A stretch of 64,000 bases of DNA from positions 23,216,501-23,280,500 of the forward strand of contig CM069610.1 in NCBI GenBank assembly GCA_035771175.1, written 5' to 3'. Source of the DNA: Paratinospora sagittata (lineage: Eukaryota; Streptophyta; Magnoliopsida; Ranunculales; Menispermaceae). Below are positions 1 to 7,745 of the stretch, piece by piece. Numbering within the stretch: position 1 is the stretch's first letter; the number at the start of each line of letters is the position of its first letter. The notes beneath the pieces were generated by a model. The model searched no databases and was not told where the DNA came from. It worked only from the letters and a program-made list of their open reading frames with translations. The translations under genes and the position numbers were made by a program.

Positions 1-95
1 TCAAATCATTTTGTACTCTCTTGCCCTTTAACCCGCAACTTCTAATTTTATAAAACACTCATTCTCTGATTTTCAAAAATACAACACACACGATT
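1..95 (+). repeat. Satellite monomer tail, left flank of the retroelement
   Basis: This stretch is the last part of a satellite monomer. It matches the ends of the monomers to the right of the element, including the CCCTTTAACCCGCAACTTC segment and the ACAACACACACGATT terminus. The retrotransposon interrupts it after CGATT, and the array resumes after the 3' LTR with CGATT followed by TTTGCAAG. The element therefore landed inside a pre-existing array. Confidence 0.95.
91..95. repeat. Target-site duplication, left copy (CGATT)
   Basis: The five bases CGATT directly precede the 5' TG terminus of the LTR. The same five bases follow the CA terminus of the 3' LTR. Uninterrupted monomers elsewhere carry one CGATT at this place. 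A 5-bp duplication is the normal signature of Ty3/Gypsy integrase, so the two LTRs belong to a single insertion event. Confidence 0.95.
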
Positions 96-114
96 TGTAA
101 TACCCTGTATTTCA

Positions 115-151
<37 letters not shown>

Positions 152-180
152 ACTATTTGAAATTTTTACTATTTGGGCAA

Positions 181-544
181 CGCCCGAACGTTCAGGCGCA
201 TGCCAGAACGTTCAGGCGCATGCCAGAACGTTCAGGCGCCTGCCAGAACGTTCAGGCGGCATGCCAGAACGTTCAGGCGCCTGCCAGAACGTTCAGGCGG
301 CATGCCAGAACGTTCAGGCGCCTGCCAGAACGTTCAGGCGGCATGCCAGAACGTTCAGGCGCCTGCCAGAACGTTCAGGCGCCTGCCAGAACGTTCAGGC
401 GCCATGCCAGAACGTTCAGGCGCCTGCCAGAACGTTCAGGCGCCTGCCAGAACGTTCAGGCGCCATGCCAGAACGTTCAGGCGCCTGCCAGAACGTTCAG
501 GCGCCTGCCAGAACGTTCAGGCGCCTGCCAGAACGTTCAGGCGC
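181..544 (+). promoter_or_regulatory. 18-unit tandem array with heat-shock-element-like dyads (5' LTR)
   Basis: Eighteen units of 20 or 21 bp run head to tail. The typical unit is TGCCAGAACGTTCAGGCGCC, with variants ending in GCA, GGCA or GCCA. Every unit holds the palindrome GAACGTTC, which fits two inverted nGAAn pentamers, the core of a heat-shock element. The joint between units is often a second palindrome, CAGGCGCCTG. The array ends 10 bases before the TATA box, where upstream activating sites are expected. A spacing of 20-21 bp places the dyads on about the same helical face. The HSE reading is inference. The ACGT core (AACGTT) could instead bind bZIP factors, and the CpG-rich units would be methylation targets. 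Confidence 0.85.
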
Positions 545-554
545 ACAAAATCTC

Positions 555-562
555 TATATAAG
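555..562 (+). promoter_or_regulatory. TATA box of the 5' LTR promoter
   Basis: TATATAAG follows the tandem array directly and precedes a C/T-rich, leader-like stretch. It is the best TATA box in the LTR and would place transcription start about 30 bases downstream, near 585-595. The U3/R border is therefore probably there. Confidence 0.7.
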
Positions 563-684
563 AAACCTCCTCATTCTCATTTCTCACACCAAACCAAAAT
601 CACCTTCTCTTGGGATTTTCTTCTCCTTTCCACGCCTTCTAAAGTTTTTAGTTTTTGAGACTCTCTAATCGAGACTCTCGGTGC

Positions 685-774
685 GGTGCAACAAAGTTCT
701 GTCCGGAGGAAAGCACCAGATCTGAAAGTGGTGCAACGAAGTTCTGTCCGGAGAAAAGCACCAGATCTGAAGGT
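685..774 (+). repeat. 45-bp tandem duplication in the 5' LTR
   Basis: Two adjacent 45-bp copies start with GGTGCAAC and contain AGTTCTGTCCGGAG and AAGCACCAGATCTGAA. They differ at three positions or so. The duplication lies downstream of the TATA box, so it is probably transcribed as part of R/U5. It is also present in the 3' LTR at 7656-7745. Confidence 0.85.
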
Positions 775-1098
775 GGGGAACGAAACATAGGTTTGCGTGT
801 TTTATAACTGTTATTAAAGTTTACATTCAATTATTGTTATGTCTACTATTCATTTACACTGCATTATGTCAATAATGTTTATGACCTGAATGTCTTAACT
901 TTGCACGTCGTGATACCGACCCTGATAAGGATCACTAGACGATGTCAAAGTCAGTCTAAATGTCAAGAAAAGACCAGACCAGTAGACTAGACTAGTTCAT
1001 GCATTGGCATCATACATATCACCACCTAGGGACGTATATGGTTTATGACTCATAGAATAGTTAGAAGCATTGCTCACTATTCATATTATTTCTCTGGA

Positions 1099-1244
1099 GA
1101 GGGACGTACATGTGAACCTGGCTACGCCGGGGAGGGACATCAGTACGTGAATCCAGAGCATCGTTCCTGAGGAGGGACGTACAGTGAGAACCTGGCTTCG
1201 CCCGGGGAAGGACACCAGTACGTGAACTCCGGCGATGTACGTTC
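1099..1244 (+). repeat. 73-bp imperfect tandem duplication in the 5' LTR
   Basis: Two adjacent diverged copies both start GAGGGACGTACA and carry GAACCTGGCT, a CGCCGGGG or CGCCCGGGG block and CAGTACGTGAA. They lie in the transcribed part of the LTR. The matching pair in the 3' LTR is at 8070-8215. Confidence 0.8.
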
Positions 1245-1676
1245 ATCAAACCATTAGTACGCGACGGTGTCATGCATACATGCATATTGATTGATTATGA
1301 TGCTTACATGTGTATTTAAGATATTTGATATTGAAGTATGCTTTATTAATTGTTATACTCATGCACTATTTGCCCACTGAGCGCGTTAAGCTCACTCCAA
1401 TATTATCAAATCTTTCACAGGAAATTAGGGTGGACTGGGTGCAGGTTATGGGGCCCACATTTTGTACCCTTTGTATGAATCATTGGGATTTTGGGAGTAT
1501 GTTCCCTTGACCATTTTATGTACAAAAGTATTCTGAATTATATGAAATCAGATTTGTACTGTGTATTGTATTTCCGCTGCGTACTCTGTTATTACCATTA
1601 TGATTGTTCCAAATGCGCGCCCCGTCCGAGAATGTACCGCCGGTTTAGGCGCGTCCGGGCGGGGTGTGACATTTAA

Positions 1677-1688
1677 TGGTATCAGAGC
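1677..1688 (+). promoter_or_regulatory. Primer binding site (tRNA-iMet)
   Basis: TGGTATCAGAGC lies five bases after the end of the 5' LTR. It is complementary to the 3' end of plant initiator methionine tRNA and is the usual minus-strand primer site of plant Ty3/Gypsy elements. The site is intact, so minus-strand priming by a partner's reverse transcriptase remains possible. Confidence 0.95.
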
Positions 1689-1830
1689 GTACGGTCCACG
1701 GCCCGCCCAAGTCCACCAAATTAGGGAAAAAAACTATAGTTGATTTAAAAATACATATAGTAACAATTTATTAGAAACTATATGTGTAGTTATTATTGAA
1801 TATATGTATCTATATACATTAGTGTATATG

Positions 1831-1837
1831 AGGTACG

Positions 1838-1840
<3 letters not shown>
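1831..1840 (+). promoter_or_regulatory. Candidate 5' splice site (AG|GTACGTAT)
   Basis: The sequence GAG|GTACGTAT matches the plant donor consensus AG|GTAAGT except at one base, with the intron starting at 1833. Joined to the acceptor at 2695 it would remove an 863-base intron holding the poly-A hairpins and the 221-bp duplication. Joined to the acceptor at 5067 it would also skip the first ORF and expose gag. This is inference from sequence only. Confidence 0.4.
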
Positions 1841-1873
<33 letters not shown>

Positions 1874-2028
1874 CGAAAAAATTTTTATTTTTCGAAAATT
1901 ATTTATTCAAAAAAAAAAAAAAAAAAAAAAAAAATTCGAAAAATTTTTATTTTTCGAAAATTATTTATTCAAAAAAAAAAAAAAAAAAAAAATCGAAAAA
2001 TTTTTATTTTTCGAAAATTATTTATTCG

Positions 2029-2060
<32 letters not shown>
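1841..2060 (+). repeat. Three poly-A plus hairpin repeats in the leader
   Basis: Long A runs alternate with three copies of a 36-38-base segment that contains TTCGAAAAA and TTTTTCGAA on either side of a short T/A loop, so each copy can form a 9-bp hairpin. The segments end ATTATTTATTC. Units are about 58-64 bp. No function is evident; possibilities are slippage-driven growth or an RNA structure in the leader. Confidence 0.85.
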
Positions 2061-2064
<4 letters not shown>

Positions 2065-2207
2065 ACTATTGGAAATTTCTAAAACTATATATATATGACT
2101 TCCATATATAGTTAGAATTAAAAATACCTATATATGATTTTTATATAGTCTCAATTTCCAATATATATAGTTGCGTTATGAAAACTATATATATAATTAT
2201 GATTAAC

Positions 2208-2649
2208 TATGTCTATACATTCATATGTGAATATGACATATATATACATTTTAAATAGTTGATTTTTGGAAACTATATATAGTTATGAGTCGATATGTCT
2301 ATACATGTGAATACGACATATATACATCTAACCGCCTAATGAAAGAAAATTTCATGATGGCATAAACATCAACAGAAAACTCGAAAATAATGTCTAGCAG
2401 ACAAGACATAAATCTTAAAATAATTAAATATGTCTATACATTCATATGTAAATATGACATATATACACATTCCAAATAGTTAATTTTTGGACACTATATA
2501 TAGTTATGATGAAATATGTCTATACATTCATAAGTGAATACGACATATATGCATCAAATCACTAATGAAGAAAATCTCATACTGGCATAAACATCAACAG
2601 AACACTCGAAACAAATGTCTAGCAGACAAAGCATAAATCTTAAAAATAT
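2208..2649 (+). repeat. 221-bp tandem duplication in the leader
   Basis: Two successive copies, offset by 221 bp, share TATGTCTATACATTCATATG, a GACATATATA stretch, an ACTATATATAGTTATGA palindrome-rich block, GGCATAAACATCAACAGAA and TGTCTAGCAGACA. They differ at many scattered positions, so the duplication is older than the LTR divergence and was inherited from the source element. It lies within the candidate leader intron. Confidence 0.85.
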
Positions 2650-2675
2650 TAGGAATATATTTTGTGTCTTTCACA

Positions 2676-2695
2676 CAAATTTATTTTCCTTTCAG
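2676..2695 (+). promoter_or_regulatory. Candidate 3' splice site before the first ORF
   Basis: A T/C-rich stretch ending TTTCAG closes at 2695, nine bases before the ATG at 2704. It fits the plant acceptor consensus well. Its position directly upstream of the ORF start favours a spliced leader over a chance match. Confidence 0.5.
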
Positions 2696-2703
2696 CAAAA
2701 AGA

Positions 2704-4294
2704 ATGACCTCAAGGGAGGGAACATCTTCTACTAGCAGGGAACCAATTCCCACTAGACTAACGGAATTGTCCAAACGAGAGGTTGTGACTATGAGGAGCA
2801 TCGACAATGGCGATCTCCGCCTCCGTCCAATCCTTCATGACAAACTCGCAGCACTGGATTGGTTAAATATAACCAAAGTCGAGGGACAAGTCTCTTACAA
2901 CTTGGTTCGATCCTTCTATGAAGCCATGAATCACATGGGACTTCACGGAGATGAGATCAGCCCTCACTTAGAGACAACACTCATGGGAACAACAATTCCT
3001 ATCAACATCGAGATTATTGCTCGACTTTTAGAGATTCCGGTTGAGGAGCGGATAATTGATCCACATGAACCCCAGGCAGTTGCAGCGATCGCCGAATCTA
3101 ATGCACAACTGTTTAATTTCGTCGCCAAAGAGCCATACACTCAATCAACATACACCAACCTCCCAAACAATCATCTTAAGCCATCTCTTGTCGGCCTCGG
3201 AAAGATTGTATACGGCAACATCTTGCCAGAAAGGGGTACTAGGGGCAGTGTCAAGGGCCCAACTCCTTGTGCTGTATTGCATAGAGAAGAACATAAAAGT
3301 CTCTCTACCACACATCATCATCCAACAAATGTTGAGGGTGATTCAAAACCCTTTAAAGAAGGAATTCCTCGGCTACAGAGTCTTGATTATGAGGATCCTT
3401 CACGAGGCCAACGTTGACACTTTCGATGGAACGTCAAAGCTGATCACTGAACCAGTTACAGCATCCTCTATCTTCAAGACCTATGGCACAAGTGGAGGGG
3501 TAACTGACGAAGAGGTATTCGGCACGACAAACAGAACTGCCGAAAGAATGAGGGACAAGCACGGGCGTTGCCTTCGCAAATGTCGACGCAAGATGCCTGT
3601 CAGAGACGGCCCAAATAATGATTCAAATCCCAATCCTACATCAAACCCACCCCTGAATACTGATCCAATTGATCCACCACTTACTGACGAAGAATTATAT
3701 GCCACACTAAATTCGCCACTACAAAGTCATGATAGACAAGGTCCACAAGCAAACCCACCAACTTGGAACGTGCCAACTCAAGGCAACACTTCGTACCAAA
3801 GATTTCCACCTTCTGCGGTACAGTATCAGCCCGTTCCACAAGTTGCTGTAAACCAACAACAACAGTACTGGGCCTCACCAAATCTTGGAGGACCAAACAT
3901 TCCAATGAGCCCATTGTTCCCAACTTTTTCATCTCAAACAAACCAAATTATCCAAGGGGTTCCGGTTAGGGGATCTCCGCACAATCAATACAGCTATGTT
4001 CCACCTCAGAACCACCCATACAACCAATACTTTCCTCAAATGCCTATGGCCTACCCTTCACCTACGAGACAACCAACCCACCAACCACCAATGGGACAAC
4101 CGACTAACCTACTTGAACGGTTAGATGAAATGGCATCCAATATTGCTGCACTGAAAGAAAGCCACAATCATGTATTAACTCGTTTGCAAAACTCCAACGC
4201 AGAGCGAGCACACTCTCAACCTTCTGTTAGTAGTCATTCTGTACATAACAGTAGATCTCAAAGAAATGGTGGTAGGCAAGAACGTCAAAATTGA
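2704..4294 (+). pseudogene. Extra ORF upstream of gag (plant transposon-protein-like), frameshifted
   Basis: I start this at the ATG at 2704, the first ATG in frame after the splice acceptor. The first part (about 181 residues) carries LDWL near residue 51, LVRSFYEAM at 67-75 and a hydrophobic IARLLEIP near 105-112. This pattern resembles the domain called putative plant transposon protein, common in ORFs of plant LTR elements; the match is from memory and moderate. Near 3225-3250, in a region with two G4 runs (3233-3236, 3242-3245), the frame shifts by one base. The continuing frame runs to the stop at 4292-4294 and includes QLLVLYCIEKN, a long Pro/Gln/Asn-rich stretch and a short coiled-coil-like segment (LLERLDEMASNIAALK). 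The order aORF, gag, protease is like the extra ORF1 of Ogre/Tat-type elements, although gag here looks Tekay-like. Function is unknown. Confidence 0.7.
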
Positions 4295-5074
4295 TTACTG
4301 GCAATGTAAATTTTTCTATTATATATGAATGAAATGTTTTGTTTAAGACTATCTTTGGTGGGCCGACTTACAACCATTCTTTCTTTTGTATCACTAACTT
4401 TGGAGTGGTATGGGACACAACAAAATTGGATGATACTAAATAAAATGTGGAAGTAAGAAAACCCACGACCTTGTGTGAAAAGAAACACTTGGAGAAAGTT
4501 GCATTACTAATATTATCACTAAGTTTACACGGTATGGGACGAGTAAATTTGGACGATACTATTAGTGAACTTCTATTCAACCAATGTTTTTAGAGACTGT
4601 GTTCATACAACTTAACTTGGTTTCCACCCTTATTACTAAATTCATGTGGTATGGGACATATGAACTTGGATAATAATTGAACAGACTGAGAGTAAGCGTA
4701 TGAATGCATAAGATTGCGTTAGAACGTTAAATCAGGATATTTACCAAGGCAAATCTTAGAATTCTTATGACTCGTATGGATTTTCAAGGAAATATATGTA
4801 TGTTCACGAACACCAAAACAAATTTTTTTTAAATACTTGCAAAGTTTTCTACTTATTATATAAACATTCTAACCTTGTTTGTTTTTACACCATGGCCACA
4901 CATACGAGATATATAAGATTCTTTGATTCCTCAACAACAACTTTACACTCTACTTAGAAAAATAAGTGATTTTAATATTACAGTACTCTCGAAATTGTTG
5001 CTGAGCATACTCCAACATTATACTTACCTACAGTTTCTTAATCTTGGTTTTCTTTTCTCCTTGCCAGTGAGAAA
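4295..5074 (+). other. Spacer between the extra ORF and gag, with three ~120-bp repeats
   Basis: This noncoding 780-bp AT-rich spacer contains three diverged tandem copies of a roughly 120-bp unit. They are recognisable by GGTATGGGAC at 4407, 4531 and 4648, each followed by AA-TTGGA-GATA-like sequence and preceded by TCACTAA or TTACTAA. After 4700 I see only unique AT-rich sequence, up to a T/C-rich splice-acceptor-like tract just before gag. Confidence 0.75.
5041..5067 (+). promoter_or_regulatory. Candidate 3' splice site before gag
   Basis: A long pyrimidine tract ends TTGCCAG at 5067, eight bases before the gag ATG at 5075. This repeats the arrangement seen before the first ORF. It suggests that gag is translated from an alternatively spliced RNA in which the first ORF has been removed. 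There is no direct evidence of splicing. Confidence 0.5.
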
Positions 5075-7075
5075 ATGCAAACCAGGAAGAGAGGAAGGCC
5101 ACGTACTGTTCGTCCCACAGTTGAGGCACCTCCTGAGATTCAGGAACCGCCGCCTCCGACAACAGCACAGGCCACACCCGACACTGCCACTACATCTGGG
5201 CAGGCAATACCACCACCACCCGCACCCTTTGCCATGCCTTCAAGCATTGAAACCTTCTTCGCTGGATTTGTTGAGGCAATGAAGGTCACTGTTCAAACTG
5301 CCGTTCGTGAGACTGCAGCCAGTCAGGTTGCCACGGTACAAGCACCTATAAAATTTGGGTCGGAAGCTCAAACCGATCAGATTACTAAATACAAGCGACT
5401 ACAACCTCTTACTTTCGATGGCACCATTGATCCTGATGAGGTGCAAAAGTGGCTAGATGAGTCAAAGAAGGCTCTTGATGCAATGGGAGTCGATGAGACT
5501 CGCAAAATTCCACTAGCAACTTACCAACTTGTTGGTGGAGCAAACAAATGGTGGCTCACAGTGAAAGAAGACCCACGGGTCAATATAGCAGATATGACTT
5601 GGCAACAGTTTGAGTCAATGTTTATTGATGAGTATTTTCCCAGCGCGGTGACAAAGTAGAAGCGCCAGGAATTTGCTAAGTTATATCAGGGCACCATGAC
5701 CGTCAGAGAATATGCTGGAAAATTCAAAGAATTATCTGTCTACTCTCTCTCCACCATCTCAACGGAGCGAGATAAGTCCGAGAAATTTTATAATGGCCTT
5801 CGCCATGACATTAGGCAAGCCTTATCGATCTTGGACATCAAGATTTACAAGGAGGTTGTTGACAAGGCCATGAGCTTTGAACAAGAGAAGCTCTTACAAG
5901 AACAGCGAATGAATAAGGGCAAACGACCTGCAACATTTCCTCCACAAGGCTCACAACAGGGCAACAGGAAAATGCCCTACTACAATCCAAACCCAACCCT
6001 CCCAGCCCCAGTTTCGACGAACGAAGGCACAACACCTGCGGCTGAACCTTTTAACTCTAACCACCAGGGTTTCCGAAATCATGGCCGTGGCGGTCGTTAT
6101 GGAAGAGGTGGCCGTAGCAACGGCAATGGCAGAGGTGGTGGCCGACACCACAATCAACAAGGCCAGCACAATAATCAGAATGGTCAGCAAAACCATCAGC
6201 AGTACAGGCCGACTTGTTACAACTGCGGCCAGAAAGGCCATGTAAAACATCTTTGTCCGCACCTTCAGCAACCTATTCCTGCTATTCCAGTCCAACAAGC
6301 ACCACCTGCTGCTAATGCCCAACCCAGGCCGACCCAGCAGAACCAGGGTCCACGGAATCAGGGCAGAGCATATGCCATCGCTCACCAACCCCTCCCAGAC
6401 AATAATGTCGTCGAAGGTGCCTTTCCTTTATTCAATACCATGGTGCATGTTTTGTTTGATTCAGGTGCTACACATTCTTTTATATCATCAGTATTGGTAA
6501 GACATTTAGGCCTGCATCCTGAACCCACAAACATCACACTCCATGTCACATCCCCATTCGGATCGGGTACTGACGTGAATTTTCCGTGTTCTCGCTGTGA
6601 GCTTCGAATGTCCGAACAGATAATATATGCCGATCTTTTCGTAATGGATTTTGAAGACTTCGACATCATCCTCGGCATGGACTGGCTGGCACCACTGAAT
6701 GCAAAGATCGACTGTATGAACAAGCAAGTTCAGTTAACTTTGCCTACAGGAGAGTTTGTTAAGATTCAGGGCACAAGGCAATGGATACACAAATCAACAG
6801 TTGCCCTTCTCAAGTCACAACTTCGAGCGTTGTCTCTTGGTAACGACAATGAATCACCAGCTCTGTACCCTCCCGAAGTACGCGATGTTCCAGTCGTATC
6901 TGAATTCCCAACAGTTTTTCTTAATGACCTTCCTGGTCTACCTCCAGTTCGGGAATTCGATTTTGAGATCAACCTCATACCTGGGACAGGGCCTCTCTCA
7001 ATTCCACCATACAGAATGTCAAACCGCCAACCCCCATCACTACTTGACTTGATTTCGAGGGCGAAATCCCTTTAA
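5075..7075 (+). pseudogene. gag-pro: gag-protease polyprotein, interrupted by one stop and truncated before RT
   Basis: This frame encodes the capsid and nucleocapsid precursor fused to an aspartic protease. The N-terminus holds an AT-hook-like KRGRPR (residues 5-10) and a Pro-rich stretch. The capsid (retrotrans_gag) region starts near residue 107 with FDGTIDPDEVQKWLD and LATYQLVGGANKWW. A Gly/Asn/Gln-rich basic linker precedes a CX2CX4HX4C zinc knuckle (6215-6256, residues 381-394). The protease shows its active-site DSGA at 6458-6469 (residues 462-465) and a later LGMDWL (533-538). One TAG at 5657-5659 (codon 195) splits the frame inside the capsid domain; the frame is otherwise open, so this looks like a recent point mutation. 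After IPPYRM, the motif that normally leads into RT, the frame reaches a short non-homologous tail and stops. In full-length relatives about 2.5-3 kb of pol would follow. Confidence 0.88.
7015..7050 (+). other. Deletion junction removing RT, RNase H and integrase
   Basis: Coding sequence that reads as the linker before RT (ending PPYRMS near 7020) passes within about 15 codons into GATTTCGAGGGCGAAATCCC. That last stretch resembles the 3' end of pol next to the polypurine tract in related plant elements. The catalytic part of pol is absent. The exact breakpoint cannot be fixed without an intact relative. The loss could be a template-switch during reverse transcription or a later genomic deletion. 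Confidence 0.75.
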
Positions 7076-7086
7076 GGGGGGTAGAG
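7074..7086 (+). promoter_or_regulatory. Polypurine tract (plus-strand primer)
   Basis: AAGGGGGGTAGAG lies directly before the TG of the 3' LTR and overlaps the TAA stop of the pol remnant. It is the expected plus-strand priming site and is intact, so the element keeps all the cis signals needed for reverse transcription in trans. Confidence 0.9.
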
Positions 7087-7105
7087 TGTAATACCCTGTA
7101 TTTCA

Positions 7106-7143
<38 letters not shown>

Positions 7144-7172
7144 ACTATTTGAAACTTTTACTATTTGGGCAA

Positions 7173-7515
7173 CGCCCGAACGTTCAGGCGCATGCCAGAA
7201 CGTTCAGGCGCATGCCAGAACGTTCAGGCGCCTGCCAGAACGTTCAGGCGGCATGCCAGAACGTTCAGGCGCCTGCCAGAACGTTCAGGCGGCATGCCAG
7301 AACGTTCAGGCGCCTGCCAGAACGTTCAGGCGCCTGCCAGAACGTTCAGGCGCCATGCCAGAACGTTCAGGCGCCTGCCAGAACGTTCAGGCGCCTGCCA
7401 GAACGTTCAGGCGCCTGCCAGAACGTTCAGGCGCCATGCCAGAACGTTCAGGCGCCTGCCAGAACGTTCAGGCGCCTGCCAGAACGTTCAGGCGCCTGCC
7501 AGAACGTTCAGGCGC
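7173..7515 (+). promoter_or_regulatory. 17-unit tandem array with heat-shock-element-like dyads (3' LTR)
   Basis: This is the same GAACGTTC-bearing 20/21-bp unit array as in the 5' LTR, one unit shorter. It ends 10 bases before the TATA box. Because LTRs are identical at insertion, the unit-number change happened after or during the insertion, probably by slippage or unequal exchange. Confidence 0.85.
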
Positions 7516-7525
7516 ACAAAATCTC

Positions 7526-7533
7526 TATATAAG
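7526..7533 (+). promoter_or_regulatory. TATA box of the 3' LTR promoter
   Basis: TATATAAG is in the same context as in the 5' LTR. A transcript from here would run through the rest of the LTR into the satellite on the + strand. Confidence 0.7.
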
Positions 7534-7655
7534 AAACCTCCTCATTCTCATTTCTCACACCAAACCAAAATCACCTTCTCTTGGGATTTTCTTCTCCTTT
7601 CCACGCCTTCTAAAGTTTTTAGTTTTTGAGACTCTCTAATCGAGACTCTCGGTGC

Positions 7656-7745
7656 GGTGCAACAAAGTTCTGTCCGGAGGAAAGCACCAGATCTGAAAGT
7701 GGTGCAACGAAGTTCTGTCCGGAGAAAAGCACCAGATCTGAAGGT
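7656..7745 (+). repeat. 45-bp tandem duplication in the 3' LTR
   Basis: This is the counterpart of the pair at 685-774 and I see no difference from it. Confidence 0.85.

Larger units (their letters stand above)
96..1671 (+). repeat. 5' LTR
   Basis: The 1576-bp LTR begins TGTAATACCCTG and ends GGGTGTGACA, giving short inverted TGT...ACA termini. In order it contains a poly-A run of 34 bases (116-149), an 18-unit GC-rich tandem array (181-544), a TATA box (555-562), a 45-bp tandem duplication (685-774) and a 73-bp tandem duplication (1099-1244). Compared with the 3' LTR I see only a C/T difference in the stretch just after poly-A, a C/A difference near 1229, a G/A difference near 1372, one array unit more and one A fewer. 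The LTR contains no believable gene; frames open across the array are by-products of its 20/21-bp period. Confidence 0.95.
1689..2703 (+). other. Long AT-rich untranslated leader
   Basis: About 1 kb separates the primer site from the first ORF. It holds no usable ORF. It contains a candidate splice donor (1833), three poly-A plus hairpin repeats (1841-2060), many TATATA runs, a 221-bp tandem duplication (about 2208-2649) and a strong splice acceptor (2695). An upstream leader full of poly-A and ATG triplets would hinder scanning ribosomes, which supports its removal by splicing. Confidence 0.75.

Noticed and set aside
181..544. CRISPR-like array
   Set aside because: The units are directly contiguous with no unique spacers, and the context is a plant LTR.
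157..668. Overlapping ORFs across the LTR tandem array encoding repetitive Arg/Pro/Gln-rich peptides
   Set aside because: All three forward frames stay open simply because the 20/21-bp unit lacks stops; the array sits upstream of the TATA box and would not be in the main transcript. It is better read as a regulatory array.
1061..1285. Antisense 74-codon ORF in the LTR (also at 8032-8256)
   Set aside because: It lies over the 73-bp duplication, shows no domain, and its one difference between LTRs is an amino-acid change; nothing supports coding.
2704..4294. The extra ORF as an envelope gene
   Set aside because: It lies upstream of gag rather than after pol, and shows no signal peptide or transmembrane segment.
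5838..6727. Antisense ORFs opposite gag-protease
   Set aside because: They are shadows of the sense gag-protease frame, which carries the CCHC and DSGA motifs.
7076..7086. A chromodomain at the end of integrase, expected for a chromovirus
   Set aside because: The whole RT-integrase part is deleted, so no chromodomain can be shown and the lineage rests on gag, protease and LTR features only.
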